Source of the DNA: JAABQG01 sp963726365
GTDB lineage: Bacteria > Pseudomonadota > Gammaproteobacteria > Burkholderiales > Burkholderiaceae_C
DNA: 64,000 nt
Direction: 5' to 3'
Assembly (NCBI GenBank): GCA_963726365.1
Contig: CAVSCI010000007.1
Span: 180,473-244,472, forward strand
Shown: positions 25,942 to 35,253 of the stretch, piece by piece
How the letters are laid out: every line of letters begins with the position of its first letter
Numbering within the stretch: position 1 is the stretch's first letter
Translations under genes and position numbers: made by a program
The notes under the pieces: model-generated
What the model was told of the DNA's origin: nothing
Database searches by the model: none
Seen by the model: only the letters and a program-made list of their open reading frames with translations

Positions 25942-27747
25942 ATGAGTCTCTCGCAAAAATTCGCCGCATTCGCCGCATTCGCCCGTCAGGCGGGCGCCTT
26001 GTCCATGCCCTACTTCCGCTCGGAGGAAAAATGGAAGGCGCGCGGCCTGCTGGTGGCCATCGTGGCGCTCAATCTGGCCGCCGTTTACATGCTGGTGCTG
26101 ATCAACGACTGGAACCGCCTGTTCTACGACGCGCTGCAGAACAAGGACCAGCCGGTGTTCTGGACGCAGCTCGGGCGCTTCACCTGGATCGCCTTCGCCT
26201 ACATCATCATCGCGGTCTACAAGTTCTACCTGACGCAACTGCTGGAAATGCGCTGGCGCGCCTGGCTGACGGCGCATTACACCCGACGCTGGCTGGCCAA
26301 TCACGCCTTCTATCGCATGGAGCTGGCCCGCTTCACCCAGGCCGAAGCGCTGGCGGGCAACGGCAACTCGCCGGACAACCCGGACCAGCGCATCCAGGAG
26401 GACCTGAACCTGTTCACCTCCTACTCGGTGTCGCTGAGCATGGGCCTGCTCAACGCGGTGGTCACCCTGGCCAGTTTCGTCGGCATCCTGTGGGGCCTGA
26501 GCGGCGCATTTGACTTCACTTTCAACGGCGCCAGCTACAACATTCCGGGTTTCATGGTCTGGATGGCGGTGCTGTATTGCGTGGTCGGGAGCGTGCTCAC
26601 GCACTACATCGGCCGCCCGCTGATTTCACTGAACTTCCAGCAGCAGCGCTTCGAAGCGGACTTTCGCCACCACATGGTGCGGGTGCGCGAGTACAGCGAA
26701 TCCATCGCCCTGGACAAGGGCGAGGCCGTGGAACGCGGCCAGCTCGACACCCGTTTTGGCCGCGTGCTGGTCAACTACCTGCAGCTGCTCCGGGCCCAGA
26801 AGCGGCTGACCTGGTTCACGGTGGGCTTCGGCCAGGCGGCGGTGGTGTTCCCCTTCATCGTGGCCGCGCCGCGCTTTTTCAGCGGGGCCATCCAGCTTGG
26901 CCAGCTGATGCAGATTGCCTCGGCCTTCGGTCGTGTGCAGGACTCGCTGTCATGGTTCGTCGACAACTACGACCGCCTGGCCAGCTGGCGCGCGACCACC
27001 GACCGTCTCACCAGCTTCGAACGGGCTTTTTCAGAACAAAAAGAGGCGCAGTCCATCGCAGAATGGTCACAGTCAGCTATTGATTCAGGAGCTCCTGAAG
27101 CCACAGGCCTGACGGTGAGCCTGCCCACCGGTGCGGTGCTGCTGGCCGGCGAGACGCTGTCCGTGGCCGCCGGCAACCAGGTGCTGCTGCAGGGGCCCTC
27201 CGGCAGTGGCAAATCCACGCTTTTCCGCGCGTTTGCCGGTATCTGGCCGTTTGCAAAGGGGCGGGTTCAGATGCCTGCCAGCAGCATGTTCATTCCGCAA
27301 CGTCCCTATTTCCCCAACGGCCCGCTGCGCGATGCGCTGGCCTACCCCGAGGCGGCCAGCCATTACAGCGACGACGCGCTGCGCCAGGCGCTGAATGAGG
27401 CGTTGCTGCCGGACCTGGTCACCCGCCTGGACGAGGCCGACGCGTGGAGCCAGAAGCTCAGCGGCGGCGAGCAGCAACGCCTGGCCATCGCCCGCGTGCT
27501 GCTCAAGGCGCCGCAATGGGTGTTTGCCGACGAAGCCACCAGCGCGCTCGACCCGCACGCAGAGCAGACCCTGTACCAGCGGCTGACCGCGCTGGTGGCG
27601 CGCACCGGTGGCGGACTGGTCTCGATCGCGCACCGCCCAACGGTTGCCGGCTTTCATGGGCAGACGTGGACGCTCGTTCCCGAGCCTGAGGGCGCGGCGG
27701 CGCGCTACCGCGTGCGTGTGGCTGCCACCGGCGACATGCCCGCCTGA
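25942..27747 (+). CDS. ABC transporter with fused membrane and ATPase domains, SbmA/YddA-like
   Basis: This 601-residue inner-membrane half-transporter has an ABC_membrane_2-type domain (residues about 25-330; LINDWNRLFYDALQNKD and LEMRWRAWLTAHYTRRWL are typical of the BacA/SbmA/YddA and ABCD group). The C-terminal ATPase has Walker A GPSGSGKSTLFRAFAGIWPF, signature LSGGEQQRLAIARVLL and Walker B WVFADEATSALD. The linker (residues about 355-390) is less GC-rich and contains a 16-bp palindrome. The substrate is unknown; relatives carry peptides or acyl-CoAs. It probably works as a homodimer. Confidence 0.92.
   Translation: MSLSQKFAAFAAFARQAGALSMPYFRSEEKWKARGLLVAIVALNLAAVYMLVLINDWNRLFYDALQNKDQPVFWTQLGRFTWIAFAYIIIAVYKFYLTQLLEMRWRAWLTAHYTRRWLANHAFYRMELARFTQAEALAGNGNSPDNPDQRIQEDLNLFTSYSVSLSMGLLNAVVTLASFVGILWGLSGAFDFTFNGASYNIPGFMVWMAVLYCVVGSVLTHYIGRPLISLNFQQQRFEADFRHHMVRVREYSESIALDKGEAVERGQLDTRFGRVLVNYLQLLRAQKRLTWFTVGFGQAAVVFPFIVAAPRFFSGAIQLGQLMQIASAFGRVQDSLSWFVDNYDRLASWRATTDRLTSFERAFSEQKEAQSIAEWSQSAIDSGAPEATGLTVSLPTGAVLLAGETLSVAAGNQVLLQGPSGSGKSTLFRAFAGIWPFAKGRVQMPASSMFIPQRPYFPNGPLRDALAYPEAASHYSDDALRQALNEALLPDLVTRLDEADAWSQKLSGGEQQRLAIARVLLKAPQWVFADEATSALDPHAEQTLYQRLTALVARTGGGLVSIAHRPTVAGFHGQTWTLVPEPEGAAARYRVRVAATGDMPA
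27084..27099. repeat. Perfect 16-bp palindrome inside the ABC transporter gene
   Basis: TTCAGGAGCTCCTGAA is fully self-complementary and follows AGCTATTGA. It lies in the variable linker between the membrane and ATPase domains, encoding IDSGAPEATG, and resembles an inserted short repeat. Confidence 0.4.
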
Positions 27748-27859
27748 CGACGAACGCGGCACGTCGGGATTGACCCGCACCGGTCCATGTCGTCCAATCC
27801 AGCCTGTCGCCCCCGAGGTCAGTGATTGCCGGGGCTTCACCTTGTTTTGAAACTGATTC

Positions 27860-28618
27860 ATGTCCTCGACGATCATTTCCATACTCATTCTGGCCAGCTG
27901 TTGCGGCGGCCTGCTGCTGACCCTGCGGCTGCGTCACCGCCTGCCGCCCCATCATGAAGAGGAAGGGACGCGGGACCTGATCAAGATCGCCACCGGCATG
28001 CTGGCGACCCTGGTGGCACTGATCCTCGGCTTGCTGGTCAGCTCGGCAAAAGGCACTTTCGACACAGCGACTGCCGAGATCACCCAGAGCGGCGCGCAGA
28101 TCATCACGCTCAATCGAACGCTCGCCAACTACGGGCCTGAGGCAAAGCCTGTGCAGGAGCTGCTCCAGCGCAACCTTGCCGCCAGCATCGAGCGGATCTG
28201 GCCGGGCCGGCAGGCGCAGACGCCCGGCTCATTGAAAGTCGACGCATCGACGACGGAAGTACTCGCGCAAGCCATCCGCGAGCTGTCGCCCAAGGATGAC
28301 GCGCAGAAACACCTTCAGGCAAAAGCCCAGGCGCAGCTGGCCACCCTCGCCGAAGGGCGCTGGCTCGTCTTCGAGCAGATGCAGAATCCCCTGCCGCAGG
28401 TGTTCCTGATCGTCCTTGGTTTCTGGCTGATCCTGCTTTTCATCGGCCTGGGCCTGATCGCGCCGCGAAATTCGACGTCGGTCATTGCCATGCTTTCCTG
28501 CGCGCTCTCGATGTCGGCGGCCGTGTTCCTCATCCTTGAAATGAACCATCCGCTCGACGGGCTCATCAAGGTATCCAGCGCGCCGCTGGAGGCGGCGCTG
28601 GTCGTCATCAGCAAATAG
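27860..28618 (+). CDS. DUF4239 membrane protein (bestrophin-like domain)
   Basis: This 252-residue integral membrane protein has two N-terminal spans (residues about 4-23 and 45-65, GMLATLVALILGLLVSSAKG), a cytoplasmic or periplasmic helical middle, and two C-terminal spans (about 182-203 and 207-228). The phrase TLVALILGLLVSSAKGTFD is characteristic of DUF4239 proteins. The function is not established. It stands alone, convergent with queC. Confidence 0.82.
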   Translation: MSSTIISILILASCCGGLLLTLRLRHRLPPHHEEEGTRDLIKIATGMLATLVALILGLLVSSAKGTFDTATAEITQSGAQIITLNRTLANYGPEAKPVQELLQRNLAASIERIWPGRQAQTPGSLKVDASTTEVLAQAIRELSPKDDAQKHLQAKAQAQLATLAEGRWLVFEQMQNPLPQVFLIVLGFWLILLFIGLGLIAPRNSTSVIAMLSCALSMSAAVFLILEMNHPLDGLIKVSSAPLEAALVVISK

Positions 28619-28644
28619 CCCGGTCGTCTGGAGAGAAGCCGGGC
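28618..28644. terminator. Possible bidirectional terminator hairpin
   Basis: GCCCGG (28618-28623) pairs with CCGGGC (28639-28644) between the convergent DUF4239 and queC genes. The loop is long and there is no T tract. Confidence 0.25.
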
Positions 28645-28676
28645 AGACCTTCAGGCGCGCCGTTCCCGGCAATGCC

Positions 28677-29399
28677 TCATCGGGTTTCGAGCCAACGCGC
28701 GTAACCCCGCGCGCGCAACTCGCATGCCGGGCAGCTGCCGCAACCCCAGCCCCAGGCGTGGCGGTGCACCCGGTCACCGAGGTAGCAGGTGTGGGTGTGC
28801 TCGATGATCAGGTTCACCAGCCTGTCGCCGCCATCGGCGACACCGGACTTCTCGCCCAGATCGTGCGCCATCTGCCAGGTGGCCGCCTTGTCGATCCACA
28901 TCAGCGGGGTGTCGATCAGAAAGCGCCGGTCCATGCCCAGCGACAACGCGAGCTGCATCGCCTTCATGGTGTCGTCGCGGCAGTCCGGGTAGCCCGAGAA
29001 GTCGGTCTCGCACACGCCAGTGACGATGACCTGCAGGTCGCGCCGGTAGGCCAGCGCGGCCGCCAGCGTGAGAAACAGCAGGTTGCGCCCGGGCACGAAG
29101 GTGTTGGGCAGGCCCGAGGCCTCCATCTTGAAGGCGGTGTCCCGGGTGAGCGAGGTCTCGCTCACCTGCCCGAGCACGGCCAGGTCCAGAAGGTGGTCTT
29201 CACCGAGACGGCTGGCCCATTGCGGGAATTGCGCGCGAATCTCCGCCAGCACGTTCAGACGGGCCTGCAGCTCGACGCTGTGGCGCTGCCGGTAGTCAAA
29301 GGCAATGGTTTCGACGCGCTGGTACTTCGATAGCGCCTGGGTCAGGCAGGTGGTGGAGTCCTGGCCACCGGAAAACAGGACGAGGGCGGTGGTGTGCAT
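28677..29399 (-). CDS. queC: 7-cyano-7-deazaguanine synthase
   Basis: QueC converts 7-carboxy-7-deazaguanine to preQ0 with ATP and ammonia, in queuosine tRNA modification. The 240-residue protein has the PP-loop LFSGGQDSTTCL at the N-terminus, FVPGRNLLFLT, and the zinc site formed by C-terminal cysteines in CGSCPACELRARGY. No other que genes are present. It lies 60 nt after the nitroreductase stop codon, on the same strand. Confidence 0.95.
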   Translation of the reverse strand: MHTTALVLFSGGQDSTTCLTQALSKYQRVETIAFDYRQRHSVELQARLNVLAEIRAQFPQWASRLGEDHLLDLAVLGQVSETSLTRDTAFKMEASGLPNTFVPGRNLLFLTLAAALAYRRDLQVIVTGVCETDFSGYPDCRDDTMKAMQLALSLGMDRRFLIDTPLMWIDKAATWQMAHDLGEKSGVADGGDRLVNLIIEHTHTCYLGDRVHRHAWGWGCGSCPACELRARGYARWLETR

Positions 29400-29459
29400 G
29401 CGCCGATGGTAGTGAAAACGAAACGACCCGAGGGCTGCCCCTGCAAACGGGATCGGGGA

Positions 29460-30104
29460 TCATTGATCTGGCAAAACGCTCACATAGCTGTCCACGGCGG
29501 GTCGCTCGCGCGCGGGCTTGCGCTTGTGCGGGGTGCCGATGTTGATGAAGCAAAGCGCGTGCTCGCCCGAAGCCAGATCGAACAATGCGCTCAAGGCCTG
29601 CGATTTCAAGGCCTTGCCGCTGGTCAGCGCGGCGCCAAAGCCCATCGCATGGGCGGTCAGCAGCACATTCTGAATCGCGCAGCCCGCCGAGATCAGCCGC
29701 TCACTGGCGTCGACTTCTGGGTCGCCGCCTTCGAGTTGCCCGATCGCCAGCATCAGCAAGGGCGCACGGTGCGCTTTCTCGCGCGCCTGTTCGACCTGCT
29801 CCGGTGTGGCCTGCGCGTCCCGCGCTACCAGCGCCGCAGCGAACGCCTCGGCCAGCCGGTCGCGCGCAGCCTCGGGCACGATCACGAAGCGCCAGGGCGT
29901 AAGCTGCCCATGGTCCGGCGCAGCCGCAGCCGAGCCCAGAATCGTTGCGAGCTGTGCCGCATCGGGCGCCGGATCACCCAGGCGCCTGGGCAGCACCGTC
30001 TGCCGCGAGTGAATCACCGCCGCGAGCAGTTCGGCGGCTTCCCCGGGTGCAGCGCCCGTCATCAGGACTTCAGCCGGGCTTGCCATCGACACGCAATCGT
30101 CCAT
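29460..30104 (-). CDS. Nitroreductase family protein (YdjA-like)
   Basis: This FMN-dependent oxidoreductase of the nitroreductase superfamily has 214 residues, a single domain. Family landmarks are residues 33-36 (HSRQ, flavin phosphate contact), APDHGQLTPWRFVIV, ISAGCAIQNVLLTAHAMGFGAALTSG and FINIGTP. The pattern resembles the small YdjA group. The natural substrate is unknown. Confidence 0.88.
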   Translation of the reverse strand: MDDCVSMASPAEVLMTGAAPGEAAELLAAVIHSRQTVLPRRLGDPAPDAAQLATILGSAAAAPDHGQLTPWRFVIVPEAARDRLAEAFAAALVARDAQATPEQVEQAREKAHRAPLLMLAIGQLEGGDPEVDASERLISAGCAIQNVLLTAHAMGFGAALTSGKALKSQALSALFDLASGEHALCFINIGTPHKRKPARERPAVDSYVSVLPDQ

Positions 30105-30152
30105 ACCCGAGGCCCTGTCGCACAGCTTGAATGAAGGTCGGCGCGCGCAGGA

Positions 30153-32589
30153 TCACCCGCAGGTTCCCAGATGGCCGCACTGCGTGCAGTAGTCGCAGCC
30201 ATCCTTGCGGATGACGGCATGGGCACCGCATTCGCTGCACTTCTTGCCCGCCATCACCGGTGGCGCCAGGCCGGTGGCGGCATTGGCTTGCGGCATGGAG
30301 ACGGGTGCCCCGTGCGTCGCCTGGCTGGCACGGCGGGCGATGATGTTCTGCACCGCATAGGCGATGGCGGCAACTTCCGAGTCGTGCCACAGCGGGACAC
30401 GGGTGCCGTCGGCCTTCTCGTAGGTGCCCAGACGCACCGGTCCGCGGTCCCAGGCGACCTTGCGCATGTCACTGAGCGCGCGCTCCAGAAAGCCGCCGCG
30501 CGCCGCCAGTGACAGCATGCGCATGCTCGACGTGATCCATTGCTGCGATTCGCCGCTCTGGCCGACCGGCATGAAGAATTCGATCGCTCGCTCCACGGTG
30601 CCCGAGCCCTCCGCTGCCGGAACCGGCAGGAAGGAAACAATCAGGTACAGGGTCTTGTGGCCTTCCTGCGTCCAATACTCGACCTTCTCCGCAACCGCCG
30701 ACAGCGCGCCCTTGGGACGGCTTTCGATCACCGAGCGCATCGGGTCGGCGGGCGCGGCGGGCGCCACCGCGGCAACATCGGCCTTGCCCGAGCCGGTCTC
30801 CAGCACCGCGCCCAGAATGCTGTTGGGCCGGTAAGTGGCCAGCCCTTTCAGGCGGGCCCGCCAGGCCTGCAGGTACAGGCCCTTGAAATCGTCATAGGGG
30901 CAGTCCACCGGCACATTCACGGTCTTGGAGATCGCCGTGTCGATGAACGGCTGCACCGACTCCATCATCGCGATGTGGCTGGCCGCCGACATCTCCAGCG
31001 CCGACACGAAGTAATCCGGCAGCTTGTCCACGTCGCCACCGAGCTCGCGGTACAGACGCCAGGCATGGTCTTCCACGGCGTATTCGGTGGTGCTCCCGTC
31101 GGACTCCCGCTTCTTGCGCCGGTACATCCATGAAAACGGGGGCTCGATCCCGTTGGAGGCGTTGTCGGCGAAGGCCAGGCTCACCGTGCCCGTGGGCGCG
31201 ATCGACAGCAGATGGCTGTTGCGAATGCCGTGCGCACGGATGGATTGCTGCAATTCGTCCGGCAAGCGGCTGGCAAAGGTGCCCGGCGCAAGGTAATGGT
31301 CGGCTTCGAATTTCGGGAACGGACCTTTCTCGCGGGCCAGTGCCACGGATGCCGCATAGGCGGCCTCGCGCATGCGCGCTGCGATGCGCGCGGCCATGTC
31401 GCGCCCTTCCGGGGCGTCATAGCGCAGGCACAGCATGGCCAGGGCGTTGCCCATGCCCGTGAACCCCACGCCGATGCGGCGCTTGGCGGTGGACTCTTCG
31501 CGCTGCTGCTGCAGGGGCCAGAAGGTCACATCGAGCACGTTGTCCAGGGCCCGCACCTGGATCTCAACCGACCGCTCGAATGACTCGAAGTCAAACACCG
31601 GCACGCCATCGAATCCGAACGGATGCCGCACGAAACGCGTCAGGATGATCGGACCCAGGTCGCAGCAACCGTAGGGCGGCAGCGGCTGCTCGCCACACGG
31701 ATTGGTCGCAGCGATCGACTCGCAATAGCGCAGGTTGTTGTCCTGGTTGATGTGGTCCAGGAACAGGATGCCCGGCTCGGCAAAGTCATAGGCTGACTTC
31801 ATCACGGTATCCCACAGTTCCCGCGCTGCCAGCGTCTGGTAAACCCACAGGCCATCCGCCCGCTGGAAGGCCCCCTGCGCGATCAAGCGCGGCGCTGGGC
31901 CTGGCGCGATGCACCAGTTCCCAGGGCTGGTCGTCGTTGAGCGCCTGCATGAAGCTGTCGGGCACACCGACGGACACGTTGAAGTTGTTCCACCGACCCG
32001 GTGTGCGCTTGGCGGTGATGAAGTCCAGCACGTCCGGATGGTCCATGCGCAGCACGCCCATCTGCGCGCCACGCCGCGCGCCGGCACTTTCCACCGTCGA
32101 GCACGACTGGTCGAACACGTTGATGTAACTGCAGGGCCCGGACGCCACCGAGGCCGTAGCCTTGACCTCCGCGCCACGCGGGCGGATGCGCGAGAAGTCG
32201 TAGCCCACTCCGCCGCCGCGCCGCATGGTTTCTGCCGCCTCGCGCAGCGCCTCGTAGATGCCGGGGTAGCCGCCATCATCGACACCCTGGATGCAGTCGC
32301 CCACCGGTTGCACAAAGCAGTTGATCAGCGTGGCCTGGATGTCGGTCCCGGCGGCGCTCATGATGCGCCCGGCGCCGATGGCGCCGGCATGCAGGTTGTC
32401 CAGGAACAGCGCTTCGAACCGGGCTCGCTCGGCTTCGGGTTCGACCGAGGCCAGCGCCCGCGCCACCCGGCGGTACACGTCTTCGGCGCCGCTCTCACCG
32501 GGCTTGAGGTACTTTTCCTTCAACACATCGTGGCTGATGGGTTGGGTGGCCGTCACATCCTGCGGCCGGCCAAAGTTGTCGCGTTTCAT
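30153..32589 (-). CDS. nrdJ: Adenosylcobalamin-dependent ribonucleotide reductase, class II (one frame break)
   Basis: This oxygen-independent reductase makes deoxynucleotides with vitamin B12 coenzyme. The start MKRDNFGRPQDV at 32589 is used. The N-terminal ATP/catalytic part contains TLINCFVQPVGD and GGGVGYDFSRIRP. The frame changes near 31885 (LVHRA to RLIAQGAFQRADGLWVYQ). Active-site NPCGEQPLPPYGCCDLG, QPFIDTAISKTVNVP and the C-terminal zinc ribbon CSECGAHAVIRKDGCDYC follow. The repaired length is about 811 residues. The break is most likely an indel error because both parts are well conserved. It suits a facultative anaerobe. Confidence 0.9.
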
Positions 32590-32815
32590 CAAAGGGCTCC
32601 AAAACAAGGATTTCAAGCGCACTTCGCCTGAAAATGAATACCAAATAGTTCAAAAAGTTTGCTGTCAACGGCTTCGGAAGGCGGACAGCCACGGGACATT
32701 TTGCACCTCTTGACCGGCGTTTCAGGCCCTGATTCCTGCTTTCAGTCAAAGGTTTTCGGAGTAAGTGCACGCTCGCTGCCCAGAACTCTGGCACTGCCGC
32801 ACCCCGTCCATCCAC
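32590..32815 (-). promoter_or_regulatory. nrdJ upstream region with candidate promoter
   Basis: On the minus strand a consensus -35 TTGACA (32668-32663) is followed 15 bp later by TATTTG. The region is AT-richer than its surroundings. No NrdR-type box pair and no recognisable B12-riboswitch core was found. Confidence 0.4.
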
Positions 32816-33508
32816 TCACTCATCAAGCACCTGACCATCGTGCTCCACATAAGGCCGGTAAGGCCCGGTGCCGCTATTGTCAGCCAGTGAAGCCGGGACA
32901 AAATCGCCCCGCTGGGCGTCGAAGATGTGAATTTCACCCTCTTCAATGACGTAATGCCAGCCATGCAGCGTGAGGTGACCGCTCTCCACCCGGCGCCGCA
33001 CCATGGGATAGTCCATCAGGCGCTCCAGTTGCAGAACCACCGCGCGCTGCTCGCTGCGGTACCGCGCCTCAGGGCTGGACTGCACCGGCAGAATCGCCTC
33101 GGCGGCCAGCTTCAGCCAGGCCTGCAGGTTGACCGCCTCGTCGGGCACGCCTTCGTAGGCCGCCCTGATCGCGCCACAGTGGGTGTGGCCACAGATGATG
33201 ATGCGTTCCACTTCAAGCGCCAGCACGGCGTACTCGATGGCCGCCGTCGTGCCGTGCAGGCCATGGGAGCCGTCGTAGGGCGGAACAAAGGCGCCCACGT
33301 TGCGCACCAGAAACAGCTCGCCCGGGCCGCTACCGGTGAGCAGGTAGGGCACCAGACGTGAATCGGAGCAGCCGATAAACAGGGTCTTGGGGTGCTGCCC
33401 TTCAGCGACCAGGTCCTGAAAGCGCTGCTGGTGAAGGGGAAAGTAGTCTGAATGGAACGAACGCAGTCGCAACAACAGATCGTCGGACGAAGGTGGCTTT
33501 GCGGTCAC
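32816..33508 (-). CDS. Beta-class carbonic anhydrase
   Basis: This zinc enzyme interconverts CO2 and bicarbonate, 230 residues. Zinc ligands are Cys47 (in CSDSRLVP, with the Asp49-Arg51 dyad), His108 and Cys111 (in CGHTHCGAI). Its start overlaps the stop of the upstream isomerase gene by 4 nt (ATGA), so it is translationally coupled to the end of the nitrate reductase operon. That context suggests bicarbonate supply or pH balance during nitrate respiration, which is an inference. Confidence 0.95.
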   Translation of the reverse strand: MTAKPPSSDDLLLRLRSFHSDYFPLHQQRFQDLVAEGQHPKTLFIGCSDSRLVPYLLTGSGPGELFLVRNVGAFVPPYDGSHGLHGTTAAIEYAVLALEVERIIICGHTHCGAIRAAYEGVPDEAVNLQAWLKLAAEAILPVQSSPEARYRSEQRAVVLQLERLMDYPMVRRRVESGHLTLHGWHYVIEEGEIHIFDAQRGDFVPASLADNSGTGPYRPYVEHDGQVLDE

Positions 33509-34362
33509 TGAACGACAGGGCGATCAGCCCCCTCCAGTCCAAGGCCGTCAAGATCCACTCCCTCGACCCTCGCGCGACGGGCCAGCGCCGTGACGTACTG
33601 ACGCAGGGACTCTGCCCGCCGGGCGGCCGCCAGTTCGGCGGCGATGCGCTCGCGGACGTCCTGGTAGGAAGATGGCCGGCCCTTGCGCCGCCCCAGCACT
33701 TCCAGAATATGAAACCCGTGACGCGTGTGAACCAACCGGGGATGCACCCCCATGCCCCAGCGGGAGTGTTTGTGATGGAACAGTTCGTGCGCAAGTTCGG
33801 GGTCGCAGTCGTCCGGCCCCACCCAGCCCAGATCGCCGCCCTGGGCACCGGTCCCACATCCCGACAGTTCCGCCGCCAGCTGGGCAAAACGCTCAGCCCG
33901 CGCGCCAGGCCTCGACAGTTCGACCAGGGCCCGCTCCGCTTGCACCAGCAACGCGTGAACATTGACTTCAGGCGTCACGGCAAAAAGAATATGCCGCACG
34001 TGCAGCGCCTGCCCCTGCACGAACAGGTGCTTGTTGGCCTCGAAGTGGCGCCGGCAGGCCTCCTCGTCCGGCTGGGGCAGGCCAACCGCCTGATCGACCA
34101 TGCACCGGATCACCTGCCGATCATGTTCCGTCAGTTCCGGCGCGGTCACTCCATCGTGGCGCGGCAGCAGACCCAGGGTGACCGCCTGCTGCCGCAGCAG
34201 TTCGTCGCGTGCCCGCTCTGCCAGTGTGGTTGGGTCGGGGCGCCGATCAGGCTGAAGCAGTTTGACGCCGTTGATGCTGGGGATCGCCCTGGAAACTGCC
34301 GTACCCGCGCAGAAGCAGGCTGCGCTGCCACAACCCGTCACCATCGTGGTCTGCAACTTCAT
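33505..34362 (-). CDS. Parvulin-type peptidyl-prolyl isomerase (second of a tandem pair)
   Basis: This 285-residue protein has a SurA/NifM-like helical N-terminal part (ARDELLRQQAVTLGLLP) and a parvulin domain (residues about 130-235: LHVRHILFAVTPEVNVH, GGDLGWVGPDDCDPELAHELF, GVHPRLVHTRHGFHILEV). No clear signal peptide is seen, so a cytoplasmic role like NifM is likely. It is paralogous to the isomerase at 34455-35243 and lies in the nar operon, suggesting help in NarG/NarH/NarI maturation. An N-terminal stretch with several cysteines (CGSAACFCAG) may be outside the folded domain. Confidence 0.9.
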   Translation of the reverse strand: MKLQTTMVTGCGSAACFCAGTAVSRAIPSINGVKLLQPDRRPDPTTLAERARDELLRQQAVTLGLLPRHDGVTAPELTEHDRQVIRCMVDQAVGLPQPDEEACRRHFEANKHLFVQGQALHVRHILFAVTPEVNVHALLVQAERALVELSRPGARAERFAQLAAELSGCGTGAQGGDLGWVGPDDCDPELAHELFHHKHSRWGMGVHPRLVHTRHGFHILEVLGRRKGRPSSYQDVRERIAAELAAARRAESLRQYVTALARRARVEGVDLDGLGLEGADRPVVQ

Positions 34363-34454
34363 TCCTGTCTCCTGCGGATTCTGGTCCGATCAAAGCAGCT
34401 ATCAAGCGATTGGCACGGCCAACGGGGTCGCTTTTTGCCGCTCCGAAACAACGC

Positions 34455-35243
34455 TCACTGAACCAGCGGCGTCTCGGCGGCTTCGATATCGACACCTTCG
34501 ATCACGGCATCCCCTGCCAGCACGCTCAGGAACTGGCGCAAGGCGGTCACGTACGTGGTTTGCCGCAGCGACATCGCCACCGCACCGCGCACGGCCTCAA
34601 ACGGCTGTTCGATGCCGGCCTCACGCTCCAGGACCTCCACCACATGCAGGCCAAAACGGCTGTGCACCAGGCGCGGCAGAACACCCACCTCGGCATGCCC
34701 AAACAGTTCCCTGGCGAATTCCGGCGCGCAGTCCGATGCGGTGAGCCATCCCAGGTGGCCACCCTCTTCGCCACTCGGGCAGTTGGAGAGCGTCGCGGCA
34801 GCCTTGGCAAAGGCTTCGTCGGCCTGGCTTCCGTCGTGGCAGCGCACATCCAGCAGCGTCGTCTCGGCGCGGTTGCGCAATGCGACCACGTCGACGCCCT
34901 GCGTCACGGCAAAGAGGATATGCCGCACATTGACTCGCTCGCCCGTGCTGTAGGTCGCCCGATGGGCCGCATGGTGGCGCTGGCAGGCCTCATCCGACGG
35001 TTCGGGAATGACCAGGCTCTGCTCCAGCAGCGCCTCGATGGCATTCGTCGCGTCTTCACTGAGCACACCATCGCTGCCGGGCACATCACGGTCGGACAGC
35101 AGTCCACGCGCAACCGCCGCCTGGCGCAGCAGTTCGGAATAAGCGCGCTGGCGCAGTTCATCGCCGGACAGAACGGCGTCGGCCGTGTTCAATGCCACCC
35201 CGTTGACGCGGGCAATGCCCTGCTGGAGAGTTTCGCTTTGCAT
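34455..35243 (-). CDS. Parvulin-type peptidyl-prolyl isomerase (first of a tandem pair)
   Basis: This 262-residue isomerase follows narI by 10 nt. The N-terminal helical segment (LRQRAYSELLRQAAVARGLL) is followed by the parvulin domain (NVRHILFAVTQGVDVVAL, GGHLGWLTASDCAPEFAREL, VLPRLVHSRFGLHVVEVLER). Similar single isomerase genes follow narI in many beta- and gamma-proteobacteria. Having two in tandem points to local duplication and divergence. No signal peptide is visible. Confidence 0.92.
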   Translation of the reverse strand: MQSETLQQGIARVNGVALNTADAVLSGDELRQRAYSELLRQAAVARGLLSDRDVPGSDGVLSEDATNAIEALLEQSLVIPEPSDEACQRHHAAHRATYSTGERVNVRHILFAVTQGVDVVALRNRAETTLLDVRCHDGSQADEAFAKAAATLSNCPSGEEGGHLGWLTASDCAPEFARELFGHAEVGVLPRLVHSRFGLHVVEVLEREAGIEQPFEAVRGAVAMSLRQTTYVTALRQFLSVLAGDAVIEGVDIEAAETPLVQ

Positions 35244-35253
35244 GGCCGGTTCC

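Noticed and set aside
32590..32815. Cobalamin riboswitch upstream of nrdJ
   Set aside because: The 226-nt leader lacks a recognisable B12-box core; only a candidate promoter was seen.
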